64,000 bases of DNA from the NCBI RefSeq assembly GCF_017745095.1, contig NZ_JAGHZZ010000025.1, positions 2,214 through 66,213 on the forward strand. The letters run 5' to 3'. Positions 9,525-19,020 of the stretch are shown here, piece after piece. Every line of letters begins with the position of its first letter. Within the stretch, counting starts at the first letter, position 1. This stretch comes from Sporocytophaga sp. (GTDB lineage Bacteria > Bacteroidota > Bacteroidia > Cytophagales > Cytophagaceae). The notes under the pieces were generated by a model. The model saw only the letters and a program-made list of their open reading frames with translations. It made no database searches and was not told the origin of the DNA. Both the position numbers and the translations under genes were made by a program.

Positions 9525-9597
9525 TGTTGTCATACTAGTCGTTCGTTTTGCTCTTAAAGAAAATAAGAGTGCAAATTAACAGAATAGTATGACAACA
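9525..9597. repeat. nested inverted repeat between mcp and cheR
   Basis: Two perfect 13-base arms, TGTTGTCATACTA (9525-9537) and TAGTATGACAACA (9585-9597), enclose a second stem: TTTGCTCTTA (9547-9556) pairs with TAAGAGTGCAAA (9564-9575) with one bulged base. The 73-base unit could fold into a long two-part hairpin in the mRNA or a cruciform in DNA. No run of T follows, so it is not a classic intrinsic terminator. It may act as an mRNA processing or stability element that sets cheR-cheD-cheB levels, or be a short non-autonomous element with terminal inverted repeats. I saw no second copy in the window. Confidence 0.8.
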
Positions 9598-9650
9598 TTT
9601 ATTTAAATGCGATAAAACATATCTTTTAAACTGGAAAAGAAAATTTAAAG

Positions 9651-10514
9651 ATGCAAATCGTGAGTAAAGGATTTGAATATGATCAGAACTTCAGGACAAC
9701 CATGTCCACAGCAGTTTTCAGAAAACTAAGCGAATTCATAAATGCATATTGCGGCATAAAAATGCCTCCTGAAAAAAAGATACTTCTCGAAAGCCGCCTT
9801 AACAAGAGGCTCAGACATCTGAATATGAAATCCTTTGATGAATATTGTAATTTTTTATTCAGCCCCACAGGGAAGAGACAAGAGCTTATTCATATGATTG
9901 ATGTTGTTACCACCAATAAAACTGATTTCTTCCGCGAAGCTATGCACTTTGATTTTATGCGTGATCATATATTTACTCAATTTAAAGAATCGAAAATTAG
10001 CAAGGCAAATATATGGAGCGCGGGGTGTTCTTCAGGAGAAGAAGTATATACCATATGCATGGTGCTTGAAGAATTAAGAGAGTTTGGATCTGGAGTAGAT
10101 TATTCGGTTACAGGTACTGACATTTGTTCTCAAGTACTGGAAAAAGCAGCATTAGCAGTTTATCCTGAAGTAAGAACAATGCCGATTCCATTAGCAATAA
10201 AAAGAAAATATTTTTTAAAAAGCAGAAATGCTACAGAAAAGACAGTTAGGATTATACCAGAGCTTAGAGGAAAAACAAACTTTATGAGGTTGAACTTCAT
10301 GGATGAAAGCTTTGATGTACCTAACATATTCGACATCATATTCTGCAGAAATGTGCTTATCTACTTTGATAATCCTACTCAGGAAAATGTATTAAAAAAA
10401 CTTTGTTCCAAACTTAAGGTTGGAGGTTATCTTTTCATAGGACATTCTGAATCACTAACTAATATGAATCTCCCCTTGATTCAGGTAAAACCCACGATAT
10501 TCAGAAAGATTTAG
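9651..10514 (+). CDS. cheR: chemoreceptor methyltransferase CheR (module A)
   Basis: A 287-residue CheR, which transfers methyl groups from S-adenosylmethionine to glutamates of the MCP. Visible are the N-terminal all-helical domain with YCGIKMPPEKK, the DVVTTNKTDFFRE block, the SAM-binding segment WSAGCSSGEEVYT near residue 123, and FCRNVLIYFD. The annotated start adds ~17 residues before the ATG that aligns with the shorter module-C protein, so translation may start at the internal ATG near 9702. The gene ends 2 bases before cheD, so coupling is likely. Confidence 0.94.
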   Translation: MQIVSKGFEYDQNFRTTMSTAVFRKLSEFINAYCGIKMPPEKKILLESRLNKRLRHLNMKSFDEYCNFLFSPTGKRQELIHMIDVVTTNKTDFFREAMHFDFMRDHIFTQFKESKISKANIWSAGCSSGEEVYTICMVLEELREFGSGVDYSVTGTDICSQVLEKAALAVYPEVRTMPIPLAIKRKYFLKSRNATEKTVRIIPELRGKTNFMRLNFMDESFDVPNIFDIIFCRNVLIYFDNPTQENVLKKLCSKLKVGGYLFIGHSESLTNMNLPLIQVKPTIFRKI

Positions 10515-10516
10515 GA

Positions 10517-10957
10517 ATGATTAAAAAATACTTGTATCCGAAAGAAATCTATGCGAGCGAAGAGCCTACAGAAGTTACTACTGTTTTAGGTAGTTGTGTT
10601 TCTGTTTGCCTTTTTGATGCTGAATTGAAAACAGGCGGGATTAATCATTTTATGCTACCGGATACTACAAAACTTCATAGAAGCGGACAATATGGGATTT
10701 ACTCTATTCCTGAACTCATACAGAGAATGATTCTTTTGGGATCTAAGCCGTCCAGCTTACAGGCTAAGATTTTTGGAGGCCATATGATTAGTAATGTTCT
10801 TCCTCAATTCAATGTAGGATTAAGGAATATATCTTTGGCCAAACGTATACTTCATGAATACGATATCCCTATAATTAAATCTTGCGTCGGAACTCCTTTT
10901 GCCCAAAAGGTCGTTTTTTATACTGCCACAGGTAATGTACTTGTAACGCCTATTTAA
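10517..10957 (+). CDS. cheD: chemoreceptor glutamine deamidase CheD (module A)
   Basis: A 146-residue CheD. The catalytic cysteine lies in [12 protein letters not shown] (residues ~24-35) and the catalytic histidine in GGINHFMLP, matching the Cys/His pair of the family. CheD deamidates receptor glutamines and, in some bacteria, interacts with CheY phosphatases. It starts 2 bases after cheR and is followed after 19 bases by cheB, so it sits in an adaptation sub-operon cheR-cheD-cheB. There is no sign of decay. Confidence 0.94.
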   Translation: MIKKYLYPKEIYASEEPTEVTTVLGSCVSVCLFDAELKTGGINHFMLPDTTKLHRSGQYGIYSIPELIQRMILLGSKPSSLQAKIFGGHMISNVLPQFNVGLRNISLAKRILHEYDIPIIKSCVGTPFAQKVVFYTATGNVLVTPI

Positions 10958-10976
10958 TAATCAGAAATTTGAAGTA

Positions 10977-12032
10977 ATGAAAAAAACAAGAGTACTGATT
11001 GTTGACGATTCAGCTGTGATAAGGCAGACACTGAAAGAAATTATCGATTCTGATCCAGAACTGGAGGTGCTGGCGACGGCCGGTGATCCTTATTTTGCTG
11101 TTTCAAAAATTGCGGATGAAATTCCTGATGTAATCACACTCGACATTGAAATGCCAAGAATGGATGGGCTTACGTTCCTAAAAAAAATAATGTCTCAGCA
11201 TCCTATCCCTGTTGTGATTATATCAAGTCTTACACAGGAAGGAACGGAAAGTGCTATAAAGGCGCTTGAATTAGGTGCTGTTGAAGTTTTACATAAACCT
11301 CAACTAAACTCAAGAAGGTTTATTGAAGAATATAAAACGAGGATCTGTGAGGTGATAAAAGCTGCAGCTAAATCAAAAGTAAGCAGAAAAAAAATATATC
11401 CAACTGAGATCCCTATTACTAATAATATTGAAAAAATTAAAAGCTCAAACAGCCTCCTTAAAACGACAGAAAAAGTAATTGCTGTCGGCGCTTCAACAGG
11501 CGGAACGGAAGCCATAAGGAGCTTTCTGGAATACTTCCCTGCTGATGCTCCTGGAATTGTTATCGTTCAGCATATGCCAGAGCTCTTCACAAAATCATTT
11601 GCCACCAGGCTTAATAGTCTATGCAAAATAGATGTAAAGGAAGCTGAAAATGGGGATAGTGTTATTCGCGGAAGAGCATTGATTGCTCCTGGAAATAAAC
11701 ATATGCTATTAAAAAGAAGCGGAGCCAGGTATTTTGTAGAACTAAAAGACGGACCTCTTGTGAACAGACACAAGCCATCTGTCGATGTGCTATTCAGGTC
11801 TACTGCAACGAACGCAGGTAAAAACAGCATTGGCATCATTATGACCGGAATGGGCTCAGATGGAGCCAAGGGATTACTGGAAATGAAAGAAGCAGGGGCT
11901 TTGACATTAGCACAAGATGAGAAAAGCTGTGTTGTTTTCGGCATGCCAAAGGAAGCAATCAAGTTGAACGCTGTAGAGAAAATACTACCCTTGGATCAGT
12001 TGGGTAACTTTGTATTAAAGCATCAGTTCTAG
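10977..12032 (+). CDS. cheB: chemoreceptor methylesterase CheB (module A)
   Basis: A 351-residue CheB with an N-terminal receiver domain (acidic residues in IVDDSA, phospho-acceptor D56 in LDIEMP, K in VLHKP) and a C-terminal methylesterase domain with the catalytic triad S173 (GASTGG), H199 (VQHMP) and D295 (GMGSDG). It removes methyl groups from the MCP and is activated by CheA. It is the last gene of module A. A hairpin at 12054-12076 separates it from the convergent protease gene. Confidence 0.96.
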   Translation: MKKTRVLIVDDSAVIRQTLKEIIDSDPELEVLATAGDPYFAVSKIADEIPDVITLDIEMPRMDGLTFLKKIMSQHPIPVVIISSLTQEGTESAIKALELGAVEVLHKPQLNSRRFIEEYKTRICEVIKAAAKSKVSRKKIYPTEIPITNNIEKIKSSNSLLKTTEKVIAVGASTGGTEAIRSFLEYFPADAPGIVIVQHMPELFTKSFATRLNSLCKIDVKEAENGDSVIRGRALIAPGNKHMLLKRSGARYFVELKDGPLVNRHKPSVDVLFRSTATNAGKNSIGIIMTGMGSDGAKGLLEMKEAGALTLAQDEKSCVVFGMPKEAIKLNAVEKILPLDQLGNFVLKHQF

Positions 12033-12046
12033 CCTTCATCAAGTAT

Positions 12047-12076
12047 AAAAAAATGGCCTATCGAAAAGACAGGCCA
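12047..12076 (-). terminator. intrinsic terminator of the M4 protease gene, probably bidirectional
   Basis: TGGCCT (12054-12059) pairs with AGGCCA (12071-12076). On the - strand the stem is followed by seven T (12047-12053), directly downstream of the protease stop codon. On the + strand it lies 21 bases after cheB but is followed only by a weak T-rich stretch. A near-identical stem sequence occurs in the terminator at 16481-16510. Confidence 0.8.
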
Positions 12077-12104
12077 CTATTACAATTCTATATAAAAAAA
12101 TCAA

Positions 12105-15100
12105 TTAATCTTGCTTTATAAACTTGTAAGAAACCGGCAATGAATCATCTTTTATAGTCAGGTAATATAACCCTTCAGGTAAGTCTTCAGCATCTATAAC
12201 TACTTTATCAGATGCATTATAAAATGATTTGCTTTTCACAAGCTGACCTAATTGATTAAAGATTTGCATCTCAAATTTATTTTGCTTCGCTTTAGGCACT
12301 ATAACTGTTAATTCTCCTTTCGTAGGATTGGGATATATAAGTGGTTGTGATGTCTCAATATCAGCAGACATAACTCCCGTACTTGTACTTCTTTCTCCTA
12401 CTGCAAAATAAACAGGCCACATTGCATTATCTATTAATTTACTCTGCACTCCATTTGATGAAATTTTATCAGCATTAAGGTTCACGTAATTAATATTAGA
12501 ATTCCCGTTTACATCTTCCGCTGTAAACGATACAACATTATCGTTTTTATTATATGCAGGAAAACCTAAAGTTGTATTTTCTGCTATAAGATCTAACGTA
12601 TTATGTTCCATATCTAATCCAACAACAGCATACTGAGAAGAAACATCATCTGTATATTCATAATCAAATGCCAGGATATAGGGTGAGTTTTTGGAAAAAC
12701 TCGGATTACCTATACTTTCACCCTCTGAAAGATTATTAAATAATTTAAGGATTTCACCATCTGCAAAATCATTTGTGTTATTATCCCATACTTTGATAAT
12801 GTTAATATCCCAATATTCGATATTCGTTCCATCTGCATTCGGAATACTGTTAAAACAATCATACACCAATGATTCACCATCATAAGACCATTCAATCGCA
12901 TCGGCATAAACAGGGCCCTTAGATTTTACTCCTGTATAGGTAGGATTATAAAGTTTAAAGGTAGCCCATTCTTCCTTGCCAAAATCATATACGTAAATAG
13001 AAGTATCCTTATCATAAGTAATGGCTGCAACTCTCTCTCCATTTTTAGATATAGATACATTTGACCAGATTGGCTGATCTTGAAGAAGAGTCCGATTTAA
13101 TGGACTGGATGGATTTACGTTGATGGTATATATTTTTTGATCGGTTCCTACAAACACAGCCGCTTCCCCATTGTCTGTAACGCTGGGTTTACTTTTCACT
13201 GACTTATTCAACAATGCCTTAAAATTTGTTCCAGCTGCGGTAGATCTGAAAAGTCCGTCCGTGGTGAAATTATCAGTATCATAGGATAGAAGATATTCTG
13301 TTCCTGGGTTAACAGGGAACGTACTGGTATAATCACCTCCCGTACCATCGGTGATACCGACTGCATCAAAAGCTATAGCAGCCTGAGCAGCTTCACCAGA
13401 TGAATTTCCATAAAGATCTTTTGCCGATTGAATAACAGCTATTCTCAAATCAATAAATTTAGAGTTTGCTGTCAGGTAATTTGATAAAGCCCTGTAAAAA
13501 ACTGCAGCCGCCTTTCTCCTGCTATTCAATGATGTAGCATATTTGTAAAAAGCCCAATTAGGTATACCGCTATTAACATGCACTCCCCCATTATCCTGAG
13601 TACCGGTATATTTTTCGCTCATATGTCTCGGCTGAAAACCATTATCATTTAATGAACTTCCACCATTATGAGGATCTGATAAGGACCTCAAAGCTCCTGA
13701 AGGAAAAACTGACAGCTTCACAACATCTTCACCTAACTGCCAGTCAGAAGAATCCATCATACTTCCGAAGATATCTGCCATAGATTCATTTATTGCACCA
13801 GACTCTCCTTCATACTTTAAATTTGCCGTATTCTGAACTACTCCGTGTGTCATCTCATGACCAGCAACATCTAATCCTCCCGCTAAGGGTTTAAACGCTG
13901 TATTTCCATTGCCATAAAACATTGCTTTACCATTCCAATAAGCATTATCTAGTGCAGTACCGTCTTCATCCGCTACATTGATTACAGAATAAATAGTTCC
14001 TTCATTACCATCAATGGAGTTTCTATTATGAGCAGTTCTAAAATAATCGTATGCAATACCTGCATTATAGTGAGCAGAGACAGCAGCACGACTGGACCAT
14101 GTGTTATTAGAGGATACTATATTCTGAACTTTAAAGCCATCTCCAAAACTATTATTGGCATCCATTGTAATAATCGCTCCGGTGTTATTAGCAACATTGT
14201 ACATTGGCCTTGCAATATCTACGAGATAATAATTGGAACCTTCCTGGTAGGTATTAAAAGTTCTGTTTACACCGTTCAAATCAATAGCAGTAGCTGTTCT
14301 AGGACCATCTGCATGACAGGTAATCTTCAAACTTTTAAGTATGTTTCCTGACTTTGCATCTACAAAATATTCCCAGCTTTCAAGTTTGTTCGGGCAGATA
14401 GAAATTTTATATGCCAGTACGTATCTTTTTACAAGTCCATTATCTTCGTATATAACTGTATCAACTTCAGGAGTACTATGGCTAACTATCCTCTTTTCCG
14501 CATCATTGAATTCTCTTTTATAAAGGGTTTTAGAGGAAAGATCATTGATTACTGTATTTACTGCGGTCTTTGAATCAACAACCGGTTTAACATCTATCTC
14601 ATTCTTAATTAAATGATAGTTTCCATTGAAAATTTCCGCTACATTGGACTGGTTAAAATGGACAACAACTTCTGAAGCATTAACCTTAATACCCTTATAT
14701 TTTTGAATAAGTTTAACATGTTTTTTACCAAGACCATCCGCCTGAATACTTTTAATTACAAAGTCCTGCTCAGGATTAGATATTTTAGTAAGACTACTTA
14801 TTGAATTCAGATAATCAAAGCAACTACTTCTTATATCAGAACTGGATCTTATTGCAGCTGTATTGGAATTCGCGGGTTTTGAAATAAATATCGGCAGACC
14901 ACTTTCCTTAGAAATGACCACTTCACTATTGTTATCTTTCCTTAGATTATTAACTCCTGTTCTCAAAGAGATTGAATTACGTCCATTTTCATATGCTGGA
15001 GTTCTTAATGGACTAGTTGGTGCTATACGACCATCAATTATAGCAGCTTTCAATTCCGATTTATTCAGAAGGGTATCTTTATGTTTTTTACTATTAAACG

Positions 15101-15176
15101 GATCTTTTTGCGCCCATGTAGAATAAGATATTAAACTTCCGAGAAGAAAAAAATTAAAAAAAACAGAGACTTTCAT
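12105..15176 (-). CDS. secreted M4 (thermolysin-type) metalloprotease with T9SS sorting domain
   Basis: A 1023-residue secreted zinc protease. Parts in order: signal peptide (~1-22, ending STWAQ); a propeptide with FTP/PepSY-like regions (~60-280); the M4 catalytic domain (~300-620) with zinc-binding HEMTH near residue 438 and the third ligand in GAINESMADIFG; a region of beta-propeller-like repeats (~640-935, for example YDGESLVYD); and a C-terminal T9SS type A sorting domain (~945-1023) with IYPNPTKGELTV. It should be exported by Sec, then across the outer membrane by the type IX system. The propeller between catalytic and sorting domains makes it longer than typical thermolysins. Its likely role is digestion of external protein. 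Confidence 0.93.
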   Translation of the reverse strand: MKVSVFFNFFLLGSLISYSTWAQKDPFNSKKHKDTLLNKSELKAAIIDGRIAPTSPLRTPAYENGRNSISLRTGVNNLRKDNNSEVVISKESGLPIFISKPANSNTAAIRSSSDIRSSCFDYLNSISSLTKISNPEQDFVIKSIQADGLGKKHVKLIQKYKGIKVNASEVVVHFNQSNVAEIFNGNYHLIKNEIDVKPVVDSKTAVNTVINDLSSKTLYKREFNDAEKRIVSHSTPEVDTVIYEDNGLVKRYVLAYKISICPNKLESWEYFVDAKSGNILKSLKITCHADGPRTATAIDLNGVNRTFNTYQEGSNYYLVDIARPMYNVANNTGAIITMDANNSFGDGFKVQNIVSSNNTWSSRAAVSAHYNAGIAYDYFRTAHNRNSIDGNEGTIYSVINVADEDGTALDNAYWNGKAMFYGNGNTAFKPLAGGLDVAGHEMTHGVVQNTANLKYEGESGAINESMADIFGSMMDSSDWQLGEDVVKLSVFPSGALRSLSDPHNGGSSLNDNGFQPRHMSEKYTGTQDNGGVHVNSGIPNWAFYKYATSLNSRRKAAAVFYRALSNYLTANSKFIDLRIAVIQSAKDLYGNSSGEAAQAAIAFDAVGITDGTGGDYTSTFPVNPGTEYLLSYDTDNFTTDGLFRSTAAGTNFKALLNKSVKSKPSVTDNGEAAVFVGTDQKIYTINVNPSSPLNRTLLQDQPIWSNVSISKNGERVAAITYDKDTSIYVYDFGKEEWATFKLYNPTYTGVKSKGPVYADAIEWSYDGESLVYDCFNSIPNADGTNIEYWDINIIKVWDNNTNDFADGEILKLFNNLSEGESIGNPSFSKNSPYILAFDYEYTDDVSSQYAVVGLDMEHNTLDLIAENTTLGFPAYNKNDNVVSFTAEDVNGNSNINYVNLNADKISSNGVQSKLIDNAMWPVYFAVGERSTSTGVMSADIETSQPLIYPNPTKGELTVIVPKAKQNKFEMQIFNQLGQLVKSKSFYNASDKVVIDAEDLPEGLYYLTIKDDSLPVSYKFIKQD

Positions 15177-15460
15177 TTTTGATTCAGAGTTAGATTATTA
15201 ACATTTGTAAAATATGATTGAACAAGATTTCTTTATCTTTAAATACCTCAAATTCCAATTTCCTAAAAACACACAAACTTTCTATAATAAAAATAATCAA
15301 AAAAGATGATTTCTCAGCGACAGTTTTATGAACACGATTTATTTTTTATTTCGTTCAATTGAAGGAAGAAAAATTTGACAATAATAAGATTAACAATACC
15401 CCTTAAACAAATTAGTAATTAATGAATATCAAATAATTGCCAATTTACATAATTTAAACT

Positions 15461-16333
15461 TTATTTAAATTTCTTATTTAATAAATATGCATAAACAGCT
15501 GAAATATCTTCCTCACCCTTCCCTTCTTGTCTGGCCATTCCATAAATCTCTTTGGTTATTGCAGTAACCGGCAAAGAGAGATTATTCTCGTAAGCTGTCT
15601 GAAGAATTAAATGAAGGTCTTTATGTGCCCACTGAAGAGAAAATTCAGGATCATAGTTTTTAGATTCTAGCTTGGCTATTTTAAGTTTCAAAAATGGGGA
15701 AACAACAGGACTTTCTGAAAGAATATTTATTATTGAAGATTCATCCAAGCCAGAAGCCACTCCTAGATTTACGGCTTCCGAGAATGCTAACATAGATTGT
15801 GCTAACACTAAGTTAATAACCATTTTCATTTTTGAACCGCCACCGACTTTACCAAAATGATTAATAGACTTCCCCATAACTGAAAGCAATGGACGTGCTT
15901 CTTCCAGATCCTTATTTTCTCCTCCTACTAAAAAGATCAATTCTCCTTTTTCTGCAACTCCTTTAGATCCAGACACAGGAGCATCAAGATATCTCAGACC
16001 AACTTCTTTGGCTTTGCCTGCCATCTTGTCAACAAAAGAAGGATTTACCGTACTTGTATTAATCCATAAGGAATTTTTCTTTGCATTCAAGATAATCCCC
16101 TCCTTCCCCAAAGCAATTTTTTCAATTACTTCAGGTGATGAAAGCATTGTAATCAACACATCAGCATCTTTCACTGCAGCTACAATAGAAGCAGCCACTT
16201 TAGCACCAACCTGCTTCAAGCCTTCAGTTTTTTCCGGGCTTCTATTCCAAACCAACACTTCGTTTCCCCCTTTAATCAAATTGGCTGCCATTCGGCTTCC
16301 CATAATTCCAAGACCAATAAAAGTTACTTTCAT
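15461..16333 (-). CDS. 3-hydroxyisobutyrate-dehydrogenase-family NAD(P) oxidoreductase
   Basis: About 290 residues. The ATG at 16333 is preferred over one at 16342 because the product then begins MKVTFIGLGIMGSRMA, a typical Rossmann start with the GLGIMG dinucleotide-binding motif. The substrate-binding block DAPVSGSKGVAEKG and the catalytic lysine segment GGGSKMKMVINL are present, followed by the helical C-terminal domain. Family members reduce or oxidise beta-hydroxyacids and related small aldehydes (glyoxylate or succinic semialdehyde reductase types). It stands alone: 284 bases separate it from the downstream protease gene. The exact substrate cannot be read from sequence. Confidence 0.9.
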   Translation of the reverse strand: MKVTFIGLGIMGSRMAANLIKGGNEVLVWNRSPEKTEGLKQVGAKVAASIVAAVKDADVLITMLSSPEVIEKIALGKEGIILNAKKNSLWINTSTVNPSFVDKMAGKAKEVGLRYLDAPVSGSKGVAEKGELIFLVGGENKDLEEARPLLSVMGKSINHFGKVGGGSKMKMVINLVLAQSMLAFSEAVNLGVASGLDESSIINILSESPVVSPFLKLKIAKLESKNYDPEFSLQWAHKDLHLILQTAYENNLSLPVTAITKEIYGMARQEGKGEEDISAVYAYLLNKKFK

Positions 16334-16480
16334 ATAAATCATTTATCAGAACAAACTTAAATTACGGATCCTTGTTATAGTTTTTTTTTACTATTGTTCT
16401 CTCTGACAACCAATTTTATTTCTAATAAAATTCTTTCTTGGATTGCTTGTTATATTACTTTGGAGATTCGCAGGAATAGA

Positions 16481-16510
16481 AAAAAAAATGGCCTGTCTTT
16501 CCACAAGCCA
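16481..16510 (-). terminator. intrinsic terminator of a decayed gene
   Basis: Read on the - strand, TGGCTTGT (16503-16510) and ACAGGCCA (16489-16496) form an 8-base stem with one G-T pair around a 6-base loop, followed by eight T (16481-16488). It is a good Rho-independent terminator and sits just downstream of the remnant at 16564-16719, so it most likely belonged to that gene. Confidence 0.75.
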
Positions 16511-16563
16511 TTGAAGAGTGCAGGTCATGGTTTACTGACTTATTCTTTTGCTTGATTCAATTA

Positions 16564-16719
16564 TTATATAGATTTACTAATACTACTGAGATTACTAATA
16601 GTAGCATCCTTACCTACTGCAGCGCCAGGCTGTAAAGTAATGATTTTATTCCGGCTATACCCCTTGATAGAAGTTACAGTAACAAGATCAATAAAACAGA
16701 TTTCAATGATTCATTTCAT
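16564..16719 (-). pseudogene. remnant of a secreted DNRLRE-type protein gene
   Basis: On the - strand, 16710 to 16564 reads as ~48 residues containing IITLQPGAAVGKDATIS and ending at a stop. The LQPG...GKDA pattern is typical of the start of DNRLRE domains in secreted Bacteroidota proteins. The upstream part (about 16719-16670) in another frame reads as a leucine-rich signal-peptide-like stretch (SLKSVLLILLL), with ATG codons at 16719 and 16714 that run straight into stops. The gene therefore looks frameshifted near its signal peptide and truncated soon after the domain start. The domain name is a pattern-based inference. Confidence 0.5.
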
Positions 16720-17060
16720 AAAAACTAAGGTTTAAATTAAAAAACATGATACATGATTGGATACTTTACCTACTTAAAATTTATCGCTTCATTAAATGAA
16801 AATTATTTTTTGAATGATGATTTGAAGTTTTTATTCACTCTTATTCCTTTTCTTAATATTCTATACTTTTTATGATATGAGAAAAAAAAATGTTATATCT
16901 GGTATTAAAATGAGGATATCTCCCTTTGGATAAAGCCTCCAAGAACTATTCAGGGAAATATCATAAGCTATTGAAAAAAATTTATCTAACTTTAAGATGA
17001 ACGTTTTTGGAAAAATTGTTTATATACTTTTATAAAAACTTTTAAAACCATGTATGTCTT

Positions 17061-18890
17061 ATGAAATCTACTTTTAAGAAATCATTTAACTTTCAAACAT
17101 TAGCTCTAATTCCGGTAATGAGTTTAGGTTATATATTTTCTTCTCATGCTCAAAATACAAAACCTCCGATGGTCATTGACGATTTTCAAAAAATCAATTC
17201 TATGACTATTAATAAAAGTGCATGGAAAACATTCACTGACATCGATAATGGAGGAGGTTCTATTATTAAATTCTCCTATCAAAAAGAAAATAAATCAAAA
17301 GAAATAAATCTAAATGTTCAATATAAACTTGAACAAGGTAACTGGCAATGGGCACCCTATGCTGCTATAACATGTAACCTTACCTCCAAAGAAATCCCAA
17401 CCGGAGTACAGGCAGTTGCTTATGAATTCAAAGGTTCATCTCATAATTTTGTATATAGGTGCGACAATATTAAAGATTATGCATTTTATGAAAGAAACAT
17501 TCCGGAAAGTAAAGAATGGAGCACCGTTACAATCCCCATTTCTGAGCTTACACAACCATCCTGGGGGGCAAGGAAACCACTAAGCGAAGCAGACTTAAAC
17601 TCTCTTGCGTGGCAGGTTATAGGACTCAGTGGTGATTCAGGAAGTTTTTCAATTGATAATGTCCGTTTTTTATATACTCCGCAATTAACTTTATCTTCAA
17701 AAAATAACTTCAAAAATGATGTAAACTCCATTAGAGAAACGATTCATTCATCAATTCTTAATGAAGACCGAGAGTTATGGATTTCACTACCCACTTCAGT
17801 TGAAGAAATGAAAAAGAGTAATAAGAAGTACCCTGTCATATATGTATTAGACGGGGATTCACATATAAAGACTTTTTCAAGTATGACTGATCAATTGGGA
17901 ATTTACTATGGAAATTCAGTATTCCCAGAAATGATTATTGTAGGAATTTTAAATACTGACAGATGGAGAGATCTTTCACCAACTCATATTACTAAAACAC
18001 CATTTAATATTGATTCTACTTTATTAACAAATACAGGAGGTGGAGAGAATTTTATCAAATTTATCGAAAAAGAGCTGATATCCCATATTGATTCAATATA
18101 CCCAACAGCTCCTAACAGAACATTCGTGGGACATTCACTGGGTGGATTAACTGTATTAAACACATTGATTCATCATCCGCATATTTTTAACTATTACCTA
18201 GCAATTGATCCAAGTTTATGGTGGGACAACCAACTATTAAATAAACAAGCTAAAAATATTCTACACAATGTTGATGTACAAAACAAGCGTTTGTTTATTG
18301 CAATTGCGAATACATTGCCAGATGAATATGACATAACTAATATCCGGAAAGATACGGCCATTAATGCTACACACATGAGGTCTATCTTTGAATTTACCGA
18401 CATACTAAAAATGCAGCCAAAATCAGGTTTACAATGGGATTATAAGTATTACGAGAATGACACTCACAATTCCGTACCCTTTATTGCAGACTATGACGGT
18501 ATGAGATATTTCTTTAATTATCATAAAATAAAATTTGATGATAAAATGGAAAATGCTGATTTCAATATTGAATCAGCAATAACCACTCATTACAAAATTA
18601 TATCCAAAGAATTTGGCTGCGATGTGTCATTTGAAGAAGTGCTGAATAACTACGGACGTCGCTTTATAAGAAATAAAAATTATAAACAAGCTTTAGTATG
18701 TTTCAAAACCAATACCAATAACTATCCCAATAGCGTTCGAGCTTGGGAAAACCTAGGTAATATCTATGAAAAAATAGGTGATATCCCAAATGCTGTTATG
18801 AGTTATTCAAAATGTCTATTAATAGCAGAAATTCCTTCCATACGAAAGAAGATGAACAAATTACAGGAAGTCAGCACAAACAAAGACTAA
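17061..18890 (+). CDS. secreted esterase: carbohydrate-binding-like N-domain, alpha/beta hydrolase, TPR end
   Basis: A 609-residue exported protein. Signal peptide ~1-30 (ending SSHAQ); a beta-sandwich domain (~33-210) resembling CBM11/CIA30 domains (VIDDFQ at its start, SFSIDNVRF at its end); a putative-esterase domain of the EsterD/feruloyl type (~225-475) with VIYVLDGDSH and nucleophile S359 in GHSLGG; and a C-terminal helical region (~540-600) with TPR character (AWENLGNIYEKIGD). Such enzymes deacetylate or deferuloylate plant polysaccharides or cleave ester-linked siderophores. The sugar-binding-like domain favours polysaccharide esters in a cellulose degrader (inference). No T9SS tail is visible. 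Confidence 0.82.
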   Translation: MKSTFKKSFNFQTLALIPVMSLGYIFSSHAQNTKPPMVIDDFQKINSMTINKSAWKTFTDIDNGGGSIIKFSYQKENKSKEINLNVQYKLEQGNWQWAPYAAITCNLTSKEIPTGVQAVAYEFKGSSHNFVYRCDNIKDYAFYERNIPESKEWSTVTIPISELTQPSWGARKPLSEADLNSLAWQVIGLSGDSGSFSIDNVRFLYTPQLTLSSKNNFKNDVNSIRETIHSSILNEDRELWISLPTSVEEMKKSNKKYPVIYVLDGDSHIKTFSSMTDQLGIYYGNSVFPEMIIVGILNTDRWRDLSPTHITKTPFNIDSTLLTNTGGGENFIKFIEKELISHIDSIYPTAPNRTFVGHSLGGLTVLNTLIHHPHIFNYYLAIDPSLWWDNQLLNKQAKNILHNVDVQNKRLFIAIANTLPDEYDITNIRKDTAINATHMRSIFEFTDILKMQPKSGLQWDYKYYENDTHNSVPFIADYDGMRYFFNYHKIKFDDKMENADFNIESAITTHYKIISKEFGCDVSFEEVLNNYGRRFIRNKNYKQALVCFKTNTNNYPNSVRAWENLGNIYEKIGDIPNAVMSYSKCLLIAEIPSIRKKMNKLQEVSTNKD

Positions 18891-18960
18891 AGCGACTCTA
18901 TTGAAGCTTTCGTTATTCTGGATTTTCAAAGACCATCAATATTAATTTTCAGAAATCAAT

Positions 18961-18994
18961 AAAAAGCCATCTCAAATTCAGATGGCTTTTTTAT
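18961..18994 (+). terminator. intrinsic terminator between convergent genes
   Basis: AGCCATCT (18965-18972) and AGATGGCT (18980-18987) form an 8-base stem with a 7-base loop, preceded by an A run and followed by a T run, so it can stop transcription from the esterase gene (+) and from the Mn catalase gene (-). Confidence 0.88.
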
Positions 18995-19020
18995 TTTTAA
19001 TTATTGAATAGGATATACAA

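Larger units (their letters stand above)
16343..17060. other. 718-base stretch with a gene remnant, no intact gene
   Basis: It holds a broken - strand gene (16564-16719) with its terminator (16481-16510), and otherwise AT-rich sequence leading to the esterase gene at 17061. I could not define a promoter for the esterase. Confidence 0.6.
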
